Shown: positions 48,265 to 57,037, counted from the first letter of the stretch. The stretch: 64,000 nucleotides of DNA from Lacticaseibacillus zeae DSM 20178 = KCTC 3804 (GCF_000260435.1 NZ_BACQ01000077.1:1-64000), one strand, 5' to 3'. The notes: generated by a model not told the origin, from the letters alone. Made by a program: numbers and translations.

Positions 48265-48741
48265 ATGGCTAATGAAGTTATGAATCGTCGTAATAATGAG
48301 TTGATGAATGATGTTAATGATCCGTTCTTTGACAACTTGGCGCGTCGGTTCTTCGGCCCGGTATCTGACTGGATGGATTGGGCAACTCCTTCCATTGCCA
48401 GCACGGCCGTCAACGGATTGCTGACTGACGTTAAGGAGACCAAGGACGCTTACGAAGTTCATGTTGATGTTCCTGGGATCGATAAGAACAACATCAAGTT
48501 GAACTACCATGATGGCATTTTGAGCATCAATGTTCACAAGGATGACATCACAGATCACGCCGACAAGAACGGCAACGTCATGATGTCCGAACGCAGCTAT
48601 GGCACGATGAGTCGGAGCTATCAACTGCCAAACGTTGATGACAGCAACATCAAGGCAAGCTACAAAGATGGTGTTCTCAACATCACATGCCCAAAGTTGA
48701 CTGAATCAAAGGAGTCTGGTCACAACATTGAAATTCAGTAA
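48265..48741 (+). CDS. Small heat-shock protein Hsp20
   Basis: A 158-residue alpha-crystallin-domain chaperone that holds unfolding proteins. N-terminal region rich in Asn and aromatic residues (about 1-45), crystallin domain about 50-140 with DVPGIDKNNIKLNYHDGILSI and the conserved SYKDGVLNITCPK, then a short tail. AAAGGAAG precedes the ATG. The CIRCE element about 110 bases upstream predicts control by HrcA. The stretch 48170-48264 is untranslated leader. Confidence 0.94.
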   Translation: MANEVMNRRNNELMNDVNDPFFDNLARRFFGPVSDWMDWATPSIASTAVNGLLTDVKETKDAYEVHVDVPGIDKNNIKLNYHDGILSINVHKDDITDHADKNGNVMMSERSYGTMSRSYQLPNVDDSNIKASYKDGVLNITCPKLTESKESGHNIEIQ

Positions 48742-48898
48742 TGGATTGAGTAGTGTTTGTCGTCAGGCGGCTCAAGACTCACGAACTGCATCGCAAGCAT
48801 GATCAGAAGCGGCACCACTGTCGTTGATGGGCAAAACCCAGTAGTAAGCAAAACGAATCGATGAGAATTGCAGCAGTTGCAGTGATCATTGAACCGTA
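48742..48898. other. Intergenic region after hsp20
   Basis: No gene or structure recognised before the terminator at 48903. Confidence 0.4.
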
Positions 48899-48902
48899 AA
48901 GG

Positions 48903-48947
48903 AAGTCATCCCCATGATACGTATGATCGTGAGGGTGACTTTTTTTT
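48903..48947 (+). terminator. Terminator-like hairpin downstream of hsp20
   Basis: AGTCATCC (48904-48911) pairs with GGGTGACT (48933-48940), followed by seven T. It is 160 bases after the hsp20 stop. Confidence 0.65.
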
Positions 48948-49066
48948 GAGCGCGAACAGGAGTGCTTTGAAATCGGAGTATAAGTGGCCTTGGGCGTGAT
49001 GGCTGGTCTTTGGCCATTGCGACCAAGGTCCTTATACGCAGGTTTCTGCGACTGTGAGCGCGTTAT
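48948..49066 (+). repeat. R1 palindromic repeat, copy C
   Basis: Full element, nearly identical to copy B, starting immediately after the terminator T-run. Confidence 0.9.
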
Positions 49067-49166
49067 AGAAAGCGAAAGTTGATCATCCCATTGCCTCAAA
49101 TAGAACAATCCCCATCAAGCCACCAAACAGTTTCCCAACACCAAACTCCATGGTAAGCTAATCCCT

Positions 49167-50285
49167 ATGATGACAAACAACAAATTAATGGATTGGCCGC
49201 CAGAAAAAGTAGCGGCGTTTCAACAGGCACTTTTAGATTGGTATGACGGACACGCGCGAACGCTGCCGTGGCGGCAAGATCATGACCCTTATCATGTGAT
49301 GGTGAGCGAATTAATGCTCCAGCAGACTCAGGTTCAGACAGTGATTCCGTATTACAAACGCTTCATGACACAGTTTCCAACTGTCGAGGCGTTGGCCGCA
49401 GCACCGGAAGCGGCAGTTTTGAAGGCTTGGGAAGGTTTAGGTTATTATTCACGGGCGCGGCGCCTACAGCAGGCAGCGAAACAAATTGTGAACGATTATG
49501 GCGGAAAATGGCCGCAGACGTCAGCCGAGTTACAAACATTGGCTGGCATCGGCCCTTATACAGCCGGCGCGATTGCTTCCATTAGTTTTGGCGAAGTTGT
49601 GCCTGCGATTGACGGCAATGCGTTTCGGGTATTTGCCCGCTTGTTCAAAGTGGATGCCGATATCGCGCGACCGCAAACGCGCCAAGTATTTTACGATCTG
49701 ATTCGCCCCTTAATTCCAAAAGATCGTCCTGGCGATTTCAATCAAGCGGTGATGGATCTAGGCTCAAGTTATATGTCCGCCAGTCATCCGGATCCCGAAC
49801 ACTCGCCTGTCCGTGATTTTGATGCGAGTTATCGCGATGGCGTTGTGGCGGATTATCCGGTTAAAACGAAAAAACCGCGACCAGTTGTGCATCGCTATTT
49901 TGCTTTAGTGGTACGCTCCGATGCCGGTTACTTATTCGAACAGCGTCCTAGCACCGGGATGTTGGCAGATTTATGGATGTTCCCACTGATTGATATGGCG
50001 GATCTCGAAGCAACCATGATGAGCGATCAACTAGATGAAGTGAGCCGGATTTTTGGGGCGTCATCAGGCTTGTCCTTAACGTTTGCCGATCTTGGGGTCA
50101 AGCAGGTTCAACATACGTTTACCCACCAACGCTGGCAGATGACATTAATCGGCGCCGATGCCAAAGCCGAAGAGCTGAAGTTTATCCCTGCACGGTGGGT
50201 GGCGCCTAAGGATTTTGGCAAAATAGCACTGCCAACCGTCCAGAAGAAGTTGAATCAGGCATTAGGACTGGGTGATTTGGATTAG
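49167..50285 (+). CDS. mutY: A/G-specific adenine glycosylase MutY, clusterless
   Basis: A 372-residue base-excision enzyme that removes A opposite 8-oxoG. LMLQQTQVQTVIPYYKRF carries the catalytic Glu region, LAGIGPYTAGAIAS is the helix-hairpin-helix, and PAIDGNAFRV holds the catalytic Asp. The C-terminal NUDIX-like domain that reads 8-oxoG is present. The four cysteines of the usual [4Fe-4S] cluster, expected at about 195-224, are all absent. Start is ATG 49167 or 49170, with no strong ribosome binding site. Confidence 0.93.
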   Translation: MMTNNKLMDWPPEKVAAFQQALLDWYDGHARTLPWRQDHDPYHVMVSELMLQQTQVQTVIPYYKRFMTQFPTVEALAAAPEAAVLKAWEGLGYYSRARRLQQAAKQIVNDYGGKWPQTSAELQTLAGIGPYTAGAIASISFGEVVPAIDGNAFRVFARLFKVDADIARPQTRQVFYDLIRPLIPKDRPGDFNQAVMDLGSSYMSASHPDPEHSPVRDFDASYRDGVVADYPVKTKKPRPVVHRYFALVVRSDAGYLFEQRPSTGMLADLWMFPLIDMADLEATMMSDQLDEVSRIFGASSGLSLTFADLGVKQVQHTFTHQRWQMTLIGADAKAEELKFIPARWVAPKDFGKIALPTVQKKLNQALGLGDLD

Positions 50286-50399
50286 ATTTCGGGCCGTTTA
50301 TGTCAAGCTTGGCAGCAAGCTGAAGCGGGCCAATTTTTAGCTGTTTTATAGAAAAGGGCGTTATACTGTGGTCATCGTGATGATTGAGAGGCGATTATT

Positions 50400-51191
50400 T
50401 TGACAGTTAAAGTCACCAAAGATATTGCTTATGGCGATGCTCCTTTACAGAAACTCGATTTCTATGAGCCGGACAAACCAAATGGTGCCGCGATTCTTGA
50501 TATTCACGGCGGCGGTTGGTTTCGCGGTGAAAAGAATAAGGAAGGTAGTATGGCCGAACGCTTCGCCGCGCTTGGCTACGCGGTTGCCGTTCCGAATTAT
50601 CGACTAGCACCGGAAGCCTTTTTCCCGGCAGCGCGGGATGATGTTTTAGCGGCCTTTTCGTGGTTGCGTGATCATGCCGAAACAAAAAAGCTCGGCGTTT
50701 TCGGATCGAGTGCCGGTGGTTCTCTATCGGTTGACGTTGGCTTGGCTGAAGGCGTGCCGATGGTTTCATGGTCGGGGATTTTTGACATTCAACAGTGGTT
50801 TGCGGCGCACCCAAACGTTGTGGCGCAACCTGATACCAAAACCGATTTTGTGAACACCGCGAGCGCTAAAATTGATCAAGGCGGCCGGAACGATCCATTT
50901 TACAAGTGGTTCATTTTGAATTATGTGGATGCGGATGAGACTAAGTTTTCGCAAGTCGAGCCGTTTGAACGTTTGACGGCGCAGGCTGGTCCAATGTATC
51001 TGGCTAATTCGCAGGAAGAAATCATTCCGGTGAGCGGCATTTATCAGCTCGGCCAAGCAGCCGCAACGTTTGGCGTGCCGGTGACATTGCAGGTCATCCC
51101 CGGCGGCCAGCATGCGGAAGGATATCTTGCCGAAGCGTGGCCGGGCACGGTCGCATTCTTAGCACAGCATTTACTGAAGGGATCAAATTGA
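50400..51191 (+). CDS. Alpha/beta hydrolase (esterase family)
   Basis: A 263-residue carboxylesterase-like protein. The oxyanion motif ILDIHGGGWF lies at 32-41 and the nucleophile elbow GSSAGG near 101 (Ser). The C-terminal GGQHAEGY supplies the likely catalytic His. Starts with TTG at 50400 after a GAGAGG site. It overlaps the TTG start of the next gene by four bases, so the two are translationally coupled. Confidence 0.87.
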   Translation: MTVKVTKDIAYGDAPLQKLDFYEPDKPNGAAILDIHGGGWFRGEKNKEGSMAERFAALGYAVAVPNYRLAPEAFFPAARDDVLAAFSWLRDHAETKKLGVFGSSAGGSLSVDVGLAEGVPMVSWSGIFDIQQWFAAHPNVVAQPDTKTDFVNTASAKIDQGGRNDPFYKWFILNYVDADETKFSQVEPFERLTAQAGPMYLANSQEEIIPVSGIYQLGQAAATFGVPVTLQVIPGGQHAEGYLAEAWPGTVAFLAQHLLKGSN

Positions 51192-51856
51192 AGACACTAG
51201 TGGTTGTTAGCCATCCGAATATCGAAAAAAGCGACACACAGCAGTTTTTAAAAGCCAGTGCCGCTTCTTTGTCGCAAGTTGTGTGGCACCATTTAGATGC
51301 GAACTTGCCGTTTGATGTCGCCGCCGAGCAGCAAATGATTCAGGAAGCTGACCGGATTGTCTTGCAGTTCCCGTTGTATTGGTACATGGCGCCGGCGAGC
51401 TTGCATCAGTGGTTGACAGAAGTTTGGGTGAAGCAATTCGTTTATGACGCACATGGCGGCCTTTTGAAGGGGAAGTCATTGGGCCTCGTGGTGAGCTTTA
51501 GCCAACCGGAATCGGGGTATCAACTTGGCGGCCAGGTAGGGTTTAGTTTGAGCCAATTTTTGGCACCTTATGCGGCATTGGCAGAAAAGACCGGCTTGCA
51601 GCTGTTGACGCCATTGGCCATTGCCCGATTCGCCAACCAAAATGATTCGGAACACCAGCAATTACTGATCCGTTATCAGCAATATTTGACGCTGCAGCAT
51701 CCTGATAACTTTGAAGCTCAGGCGCAGTGGTTTATCGATCGGTTGCAGGCAGATCCTAAGACGGCCATATTGGCTGACCAATTGGCTACGCAAACCGATG
51801 AAATTGATCGCTTGCGGTTAACGCTGCATGAGTTGAAGGCAGGTGAGTCTGAGTGA
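51188..51856 (+). CDS. Flavodoxin-fold NAD(P)H dehydrogenase (quinone)
   Basis: A 222-residue protein of the NQO/KefF-like family: VVVSHPNIEKSD at the N-terminus binds the FMN phosphate, and QFPLYWYMAPASLHQWLTEV (about 60-79) is the conserved flavin-contact segment. The TTG at 51188, overlapping the esterase stop, has AAGGGA upstream and fits the family N-terminus better than the longer reading from 51137. Second gene of a coupled operon. Confidence 0.85.
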   Translation: MKTLVVVSHPNIEKSDTQQFLKASAASLSQVVWHHLDANLPFDVAAEQQMIQEADRIVLQFPLYWYMAPASLHQWLTEVWVKQFVYDAHGGLLKGKSLGLVVSFSQPESGYQLGGQVGFSLSQFLAPYAALAEKTGLQLLTPLAIARFANQNDSEHQQLLIRYQQYLTLQHPDNFEAQAQWFIDRLQADPKTAILADQLATQTDEIDRLRLTLHELKAGESE

Positions 51857-52032
51857 CGACTGACGAACAGTGGCTGATTAACACGGCCGCCCAGCATGAA
51901 AAAGATGCGGTATCTTATGAAAAGGCGGCATTTTTTGCGGCTTTGCAGACTTTTGTCGCGAAACAAGCCGAGCGCCGCGAACAACTGGAAGCAGAAATCG
52001 ACGGTCGCAGCTGGAATCATGAACAGTGGTAA
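51853..52032 (+). CDS. 59-residue hydrophilic protein, coupled to the dehydrogenase
   Basis: GTG at 51853 overlaps the preceding TGA by four bases; GGTGAG lies a few bases upstream. The predicted peptide is helical and charged, with an Ala/Phe-rich patch (AAFFAALQTF, about 25-34) and a basic/acidic C-terminal half ending in Trp. No family recognised. Position and overlap suggest a partner or accessory of the flavodoxin-fold enzyme. Confidence 0.6.
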   Translation: MTTDEQWLINTAAQHEKDAVSYEKAAFFAALQTFVAKQAERREQLEAEIDGRSWNHEQW

Positions 52033-52057
52033 AGTTCGGTCTGACGACGGAGGGGCA

Positions 52058-52086
52058 TTGCTGGGCAATATGCTATGCTTTAATTA
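52058..52086 (+). promoter_or_regulatory. Possible promoter of the DUF308 gene
   Basis: TTGCTG (52058-52063), 17 bases, TAATTA (52081-52086). Confidence 0.4.
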
Positions 52087-52110
52087 GTAAAACAAGGGAG
52101 CATCGGATAT

Positions 52111-52635
52111 ATGCAAGCAATGTTTGATCGTCTTCAACGGTGGTCGTGGTTACGCGGCCTGCTTATGATTCTGATCGGGGCATGGATTTTAATTGAACCC
52201 CACCAAGTCTATCGGAGTTTTCTATGGATCGTGGCTGCGGTGTTGGTTGTTGCGGCCATCCCCAAGCTGATCGACGGCTTCTCGGCCAAAAAGCGTTCCG
52301 GAACTTATAGCACATCGCTTTTTACAGGCATCGTCTATCTGTTAGTGGCGCTGCTATTACCGGCGATTGTCATGCCACTGATGAGCATGGGGCCGTTTAT
52401 CATCGGCATCGTGTTGATCGTTTATGGCATCAATAAAATTATGAGCGCCCGTCATCAGCAGCAATATGTAAATGTCGCACCGTGGCCAACCATCGTCTAT
52501 GGCGTTGCCCTCATCGTCATCGGGGCGATCATGGTGATTAACCCATTCAGAACCGTGATGATGGTCTTCTCGTTATTCGGCGGATTGTTAGTCGTGATGG
52601 GGATTCTGCAGTTGTTTGGTAGTAAGCAGAAATAA
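52111..52635 (+). CDS. DUF308 / HdeD-like membrane protein
   Basis: A 174-residue protein with about six short membrane helices in three pairs, a layout typical of DUF308/HdeD proteins. Repeated motifs GILMIxIGAWILIEP-like and GVALIVIGAIMVINPF show the internal duplication. Function unknown; HdeD members are linked to acid stress in enterobacteria. AAGGGAG precedes the ATG. A strong terminator follows. Confidence 0.85.
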   Translation: MQAMFDRLQRWSWLRGLLMILIGAWILIEPHQVYRSFLWIVAAVLVVAAIPKLIDGFSAKKRSGTYSTSLFTGIVYLLVALLLPAIVMPLMSMGPFIIGIVLIVYGINKIMSARHQQQYVNVAPWPTIVYGVALIVIGAIMVINPFRTVMMVFSLFGGLLVVMGILQLFGSKQK

Positions 52636-52648
52636 AATCTATATGTAG

Positions 52649-52682
52649 AAAAGTCGCGGATCATGATGTCCGCGACTTTTTG
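52649..52682 (+). terminator. Terminator after the DUF308 gene
   Basis: Perfect 12-bp stem 52649-52660 with 52669-52680, ending in T. Confidence 0.85.
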
Positions 52683-52861
52683 TTTGCGATCAGAATTTAA
52701 TAGCCAATATAGGCGCACATGAATGATTAGGTTGGACACTGCCCATGAACAGAATTTTTCATCAACTCAGTATCACTTGCGACTGGCATTTGATATTGTA
52801 GGCTTAATAAGCATTGTTCAGCGTATTTGCATCAGGTTAAAACGATGCGGAGGTGAAGGTT

Positions 52862-53137
52862 TTGCAAGATCGTGAAAAAAAGAAAGTGACCATTGCGGTT
52901 AAAGTTAGCCAAGCTGATCAGCAGCGAGCTACGGAAATATTTGAAAGCTTAGGACTTGATTTAGCAACAGCTATAAACATTTTCATCAAGAAGAGTATTG
53001 CTGAAGGTGGATTTCCTTTTGAGATCAAGGATCCATTTTATAGTGAGGCCAATCAAGCAGAACTTAGTCGGCGTTTCCAAAAGGTGGCCAGCAGTCAGGA
53101 TATCCATTCTCGTCAGTTATCGGAGAATGGGAAGTAA
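52862..53137 (+). CDS. RelB/DinJ-family antitoxin, orphan
   Basis: A 91-residue protein with an N-terminal ribbon-helix-helix (VTIAVKVSQADQQRATEIF, then GLDLATAINIFIKKSI), typical of RelB/DinJ antitoxins, and the conserved GGFPFEI. The TTG at 52862 is placed nine bases after GGAGGTG; GTG 52853 overlaps that site. No RelE/YafQ-type toxin frame follows in the 176 bases before the next gene, so the toxin is missing. Confidence 0.82.
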   Translation: MQDREKKKVTIAVKVSQADQQRATEIFESLGLDLATAINIFIKKSIAEGGFPFEIKDPFYSEANQAELSRRFQKVASSQDIHSRQLSENGK

Positions 53138-53285
53138 CCATTAATGTACAAGGTGTGCGTGGATGAAACAGGCGGCGTTTTTACCCTTTGATTTCAACAT
53201 CGGCCAAAACAGCACCAACTCAAGCCCCAGACAAATTAATTGTGTTTCACCGCCAACATCGCTAAACTCTGTGGCAGGAATGTGA

Positions 53286-53299
53286 TAAGCGCTTACAGA
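53286..53299. promoter_or_regulatory. cre-like inverted repeat
   Basis: GATAAGCGCTTACA deviates from the cre consensus at the first two positions. It lies 15 bases upstream of the next start codon. Confidence 0.35.
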
Positions 53300-53313
53300 G
53301 AGGGGACAATAAA

Positions 53314-53946
53314 ATGAGTGAATTCAATTGGGAGGAAGTCGAACAGGACGAATATTCTCGTTCGGCAACACCCAGCTTCGTTAAATTAACCACGCGGAGT
53401 TATATTACGGCGATGGGGGTTGCGCCGAATCGATTAGCTGATGCAACATTTACCGATTTGGCAGCGGCGGTTACGGCAGTGGCCAAGCAAATCAGCGAAG
53501 GTCCTAGCGTGGGCATCAAGATTCCGAATTTTAAGGCATACCGACCTTATCCATTGCAGGCGGTTTGGTCAGGTGGTGACAAAATCAGCAATCGCCATGT
53601 TTTCCGGATATGGCTCAAACAACCGTTGTTTATTGAAAAGACACAATTTTCGGCTGCATTGGCGCAACTTGATCTTGATCCCGCCATCGCCAAACAGTTA
53701 CATTTTGAACAGTTGGCCGAGGGTTTCGAGATTCAGAGTTTCAGCGACACGCCGCTGGATGATAGCGCAACTGCCTTGAAGCGGATTCAAACAACGATTG
53801 CGGACAATCAGCTGGTGCCGAAGTACAATGATCGTCATCGTGAAGTTTATGTGGCGGGGTATTCGAAAACGGCACCTGTACTTTTGCGAGTGGCATTAGA
53901 CGAAAATTTTGGACAGATTGATGAAGAGCATGTCGTCTATAACTAA
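53314..53946 (+). CDS. GyrI-like small-molecule-binding domain protein (tentative)
   Basis: A 210-residue protein beginning FNWEEVEQDEYSRSATPSFV, a pattern like the start of stand-alone GyrI-like (COG4832-type) proteins, which bind small molecules. Two repeats of similar fold would fit 1-100 and 105-210. No DNA-binding domain is visible. GAGAGGGGA precedes the ATG. The assignment rests on overall resemblance only. Confidence 0.55.
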   Translation: MSEFNWEEVEQDEYSRSATPSFVKLTTRSYITAMGVAPNRLADATFTDLAAAVTAVAKQISEGPSVGIKIPNFKAYRPYPLQAVWSGGDKISNRHVFRIWLKQPLFIEKTQFSAALAQLDLDPAIAKQLHFEQLAEGFEIQSFSDTPLDDSATALKRIQTTIADNQLVPKYNDRHREVYVAGYSKTAPVLLRVALDENFGQIDEEHVVYN

Positions 53947-53998
53947 TTTATTAATTGTGGCATTTAATGGTTAGGCGGTACTGGTGATTGGGCCAAAC

Positions 53999-54046
53999 TA
54001 AAATCGGTACAGGAAACTGTCTGGGTTTCCTGCACCGATTTTGTTT
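53999..54046. terminator. Bidirectional terminator between convergent genes
   Basis: Seventeen-base stem 54001-54017 with 54025-54041 (one G-U), A-run and T-run at its ends. Serves the GyrI-like gene and the kinase gene on the other strand. Confidence 0.85.
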
Positions 54047-54064
54047 TGCAGTTCTGTGCGTTGT

Positions 54065-54886
54065 TCAGTTTTGCGGATAAACGATCTGATTGGCCCAATG
54101 ATTGATCGGGCCGTATTGGTGGCCAACGGCAATGGGATGGCCGATCGCCTGGTTCGTAAAGCGCTTGGCAATCCGAATGGCGTCTTCAATCGTGTTCCCT
54201 TTACCGATTTCGGCGGTAATGACGGCCGACAGTGTATCGCCGGTGCCATTGACCCGGTCGGTATTGTGGTAAGGTTCGCTCAGCCAGAAGGTTTTGCCGC
54301 TTTCCAGCAACACGAAGTCGCGAACTTCTTTTTGCTCAGGATTATCGTGTGCGCCTTTTAGAACGACATTCTTGGCTCCGGAATCTTGCAGTTGATGCGC
54401 GGCTGCTTCAATGCTGGCGTCCGTATCAAGCTTCATGCCGGTAAGGTGCTCGGCTTCGTAGTGATTTGGCGTCACAACGGTTGCCAGCGGGATGAGATCA
54501 TTTTTGACGGCGTCGTACGCGTCTTGCTCCAGCAACATGGCACCGTGTTTGGTAATAATGACTGGGTCAACTACCAACGCGCCAAAATCATATTGCTGCC
54601 AGTTCTTGATAATATCCTGCACCAAAGCGCGATCAGCCAACATCCCGGTTTTGGCCGCGCGGATTTTCAGATCAGCGGCCAACGACTTGAATTGGGCATC
54701 GATGAACGGCAATGGCATTACCATGCTATCCTGAATGCCATAGGAGTTGCCAGCAACAGCAGCGGTTAAAACGGTGGCACCATACACACCGCGCATAAAG
54801 AAGCTATGCAAATCGGCTTGAACGCCGGCACTGCCGTCGCTATCCGTACCGCCAATCGTCATTACTTGCGGAAATTCATTAGCCAT
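54065..54886 (-). CDS. Pyridoxine / hydroxymethylpyrimidine kinase (ThiD/PdxK type)
   Basis: Ribokinase-fold kinase of 274 residues. IGGTDSDGSAGVQAD (about 10-24) binds substrate, VVDPVIITKHG lies near 105, and the anion-hole motif VNGTGDTLSAVITAE (about 215) holds the catalytic Asp. Firmicute ThiD-like proteins often act on pyridoxine as well as HMP, so either or both are possible. ATG 54886 follows TTGGGAGG. An R1 repeat lies just upstream. Confidence 0.9.
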   Translation of the reverse strand: MANEFPQVMTIGGTDSDGSAGVQADLHSFFMRGVYGATVLTAAVAGNSYGIQDSMVMPLPFIDAQFKSLAADLKIRAAKTGMLADRALVQDIIKNWQQYDFGALVVDPVIITKHGAMLLEQDAYDAVKNDLIPLATVVTPNHYEAEHLTGMKLDTDASIEAAAHQLQDSGAKNVVLKGAHDNPEQKEVRDFVLLESGKTFWLSEPYHNTDRVNGTGDTLSAVITAEIGKGNTIEDAIRIAKRFTNQAIGHPIAVGHQYGPINHWANQIVYPQN

Positions 54887-54909
54887 GGAAAAACCTCCCA
54901 ACAAATTGT

Positions 54910-55028
54910 GAGCGTGAGCCAGCGCGGTTAGAAGTCGGAGTGTAAGCGGCCTCGGGCGTAATGGCCGGGCTTTGGCCATTGCGACCGAGGTCCTTACATG
55001 CAGACTTCTGCGCCAGCGAACGCGTTAT
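54910..55028 (+). repeat. R1 palindromic repeat, copy D
   Basis: Full element beginning 24 bases upstream of the kinase start codon and followed by a second, shortened copy. Confidence 0.9.
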
Positions 55029-55031
55029 AAT

Positions 55032-55120
55032 GAGCGTGAGCCAGCGCGGTTAGAAGTCGGAGTGTAAGTTTTCACCGAGATCCCCTTTACACGCAGATTT
55101 CCTCACCAGCGAACACGTTA
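55032..55120 (+). repeat. R1 repeat, shortened tandem copy D2
   Basis: Same ends as R1, but the central part is replaced by a shorter TTTTCACCGAGATCCCC stretch and the end reads ACACGTTA. Confidence 0.8.
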
Positions 55121-55146
55121 AGCTGCCTGATGCGTGATGATTAAAC

Positions 55147-56208
55147 TTAATTAAATGCCCGTTTCTGCGGCAATACGGCTTTGAGCCATTCGCCAATAAA
55201 CGGATACTGCCGGTTTAATTCAATTACCTGAGTTTCCGGATCCGGATACTTCAGATAAACCATATTATTATCAGGATCAATCAGAACTGTAAAGAGTTTT
55301 TGATTAGGCAGCGGTAATTCGTAGACACCTTTTTGTTTGCCTTGACGCATCAAAATCGCATTGTTTGATGCAATGACAAATAGCTCGTCTAAGGCAGGAA
55401 AGTTATTGCCAGCCGCAACCCGCACGACCAATTTGAGATGGTGATTGACCAGTTCTTCCGGAATTGTCGTCGATGCCCATTCGAAGCGATCACTTTTAAC
55501 ATCTTCCGAGCCCAGATCTTTCCAGTCGTGGCCGTCTTCATCCAGAATCTGATAATCGAGTACTTTGCTTTCAAGATCTAAGGTGACGTTAATGCTAAAG
55601 GCACCTGCTTTGACAACCGTCTTTTTGGCAACTAACGGCTTGAGGTTGTCAAAACGGGTCTTAAAGTGTAGCCCGTTGACAGGTTGTAAGACTGTTTCAT
55701 CAATTGATGAGAACTGGTAGCCGCCTTGGTTAAGCGCCTTGGTTAACGCAGAAAGTGCCTTGACTTCATCGTCATCGTACGGCAACGCATGGCTGTCGCT
55801 TGCGGTTATCTGCAATAAGGTTGGCAGATTGACCGCTTTGAGCGTTGCGTCAGCGCTTAAGGGATTCACAATCGTCAATAAGGTGTTATTGTCGTTTTCA
55901 GTTGCTTGAATGAGGGTGATTTCGCTGTGCTGTGAATCGGTTGTCGTATCCTTGAACCACAACGTCTGCAAAAAGTTGGCTGGAATTGACGCCATGTTTT
56001 GCAACGTCTGATAGAGCTTATCGCGCATGAGACCGGTGTAGCTGGCTAATAATGCTGTCAAAGCGTCATCGTTGGCGCCCCATAAAGGTGAGTCAGCCAG
56101 GCGATCGGTTTCGGTTTGATAGGCGGTACTAATTTGTTGCCGTAATTGGGAAACGGATAAGGGCTTGGCAATTAAGGCAGCCAGATGTGTGTCATTCAGA
56201 TTAAGCAT
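55147..56208 (-). CDS. Protein of unknown function, second of a two-gene operon
   Basis: A 353-residue acidic, soluble protein with no signal peptide or membrane segment and no recognised family. The N-terminal 100 residues look helical; the rest is mixed with several short beta-like stretches. ATG 56208 follows GAAGGAGG and lies within the end of the upstream gene, which it overlaps by eight bases. The two products may work as a pair. Confidence 0.7.
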   Translation of the reverse strand: MLNLNDTHLAALIAKPLSVSQLRQQISTAYQTETDRLADSPLWGANDDALTALLASYTGLMRDKLYQTLQNMASIPANFLQTLWFKDTTTDSQHSEITLIQATENDNNTLLTIVNPLSADATLKAVNLPTLLQITASDSHALPYDDDEVKALSALTKALNQGGYQFSSIDETVLQPVNGLHFKTRFDNLKPLVAKKTVVKAGAFSINVTLDLESKVLDYQILDEDGHDWKDLGSEDVKSDRFEWASTTIPEELVNHHLKLVVRVAAGNNFPALDELFVIASNNAILMRQGKQKGVYELPLPNQKLFTVLIDPDNNMVYLKYPDPETQVIELNRQYPFIGEWLKAVLPQKRAFN

Positions 56209-57037
56209 TCGTGCGGCCTCCTTCAAGCTTTAATGACTGCATGAAATCGTCCTTTAGATTGGCAAGGACATTTTCAAATTCAGCAACGGAACTGTAAGTA
56301 TTCATGACGGCCTGATATTCATAGCGCGTGATGGCTGCAGAAACTTCCAGTTCACGTTTGCGCTTGTCGAAGGTGTCATCAGCGGCCAGCTTTTCTTTGT
56401 CAAAGCGGGCTTTGAGTTGTGAAGCGTCTGCGGCTGAAGTTCGGGACGTTGGCGCAGGATCATCGTCATCGTTTGGATCGATGAAGTTTTTCAACAACCC
56501 GCGGAATCCGCTACCGCCTTGGGCAGGTTGGTCGCGTTCCGGCGCAGCCTCGGCTTCGAGATTATCGATTTGCGTGTGCAGCGAATCAACATCGCGGTAC
56601 ACTTCCTTGCGCATCGCATCTAGTTGACGATCTAAATAATGGTCAGGGTCGGCAGAGAAGGCTTCCAATTGTGGCAGAATTTTGCGCTGCTCATCGGTCG
56701 ACTGGGTGATGGCGCGTAAAATAACATTGATATGCCCGAAGTCACGACGGTGGTACCAGTTCCCGAAATAGACGGTTCCTTGGTCGTTGACCTCAAAAAA
56801 AGGGATGTGCTGACGCAAAAAATCAATGAACCCGATTTGCAAAAAGTCGTGCAACTCGGCTTGGGCGCTTTTGTCGTAGGCTAAGATGTAACCAGGGGCT
56901 TCTTCGATATCAAGTCGCAAGTTTTCGGCGGTTGCATCGATTCCCTGATATAAGCGATAACGTGATTTTTTATGCCAGGCATCGGTAAAATCACTGAAGA
57001 ATTTTTTTTGGTAAGTTAGACTCGTTTCGATTGACAT
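56201..57037 (-). CDS. Protein of unknown function with C-terminal coiled coil
   Basis: A 278-residue protein. The first 115 residues look like a globular alpha/beta domain with several Trp/Tyr/Phe; then comes a helical region with a linker rich in Asp and Pro (about 190-200, DPNDDDDPAP), then a charged helix (about 205-245). No membrane segment or known motif. ATG 57037 follows GTGAGAGGAT. First gene of the pair with 55147-56208. Confidence 0.7.
   Translation of the reverse strand: MSIETSLTYQKKFFSDFTDAWHKKSRYRLYQGIDATAENLRLDIEEAPGYILAYDKSAQAELHDFLQIGFIDFLRQHIPFFEVNDQGTVYFGNWYHRRDFGHINVILRAITQSTDEQRKILPQLEAFSADPDHYLDRQLDAMRKEVYRDVDSLHTQIDNLEAEAAPERDQPAQGGSGFRGLLKNFIDPNDDDDPAPTSRTSAADASQLKARFDKEKLAADDTFDKRKRELEVSAAITRYEYQAVMNTYSSVAEFENVLANLKDDFMQSLKLEGGRTNA

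Noticed and set aside
53138-53313. Toxin gene partner for the RelB-like antitoxin
   Set aside because: The only frame (from ATG 53163) is about 40 codons and bears no resemblance to RelE or YafQ.
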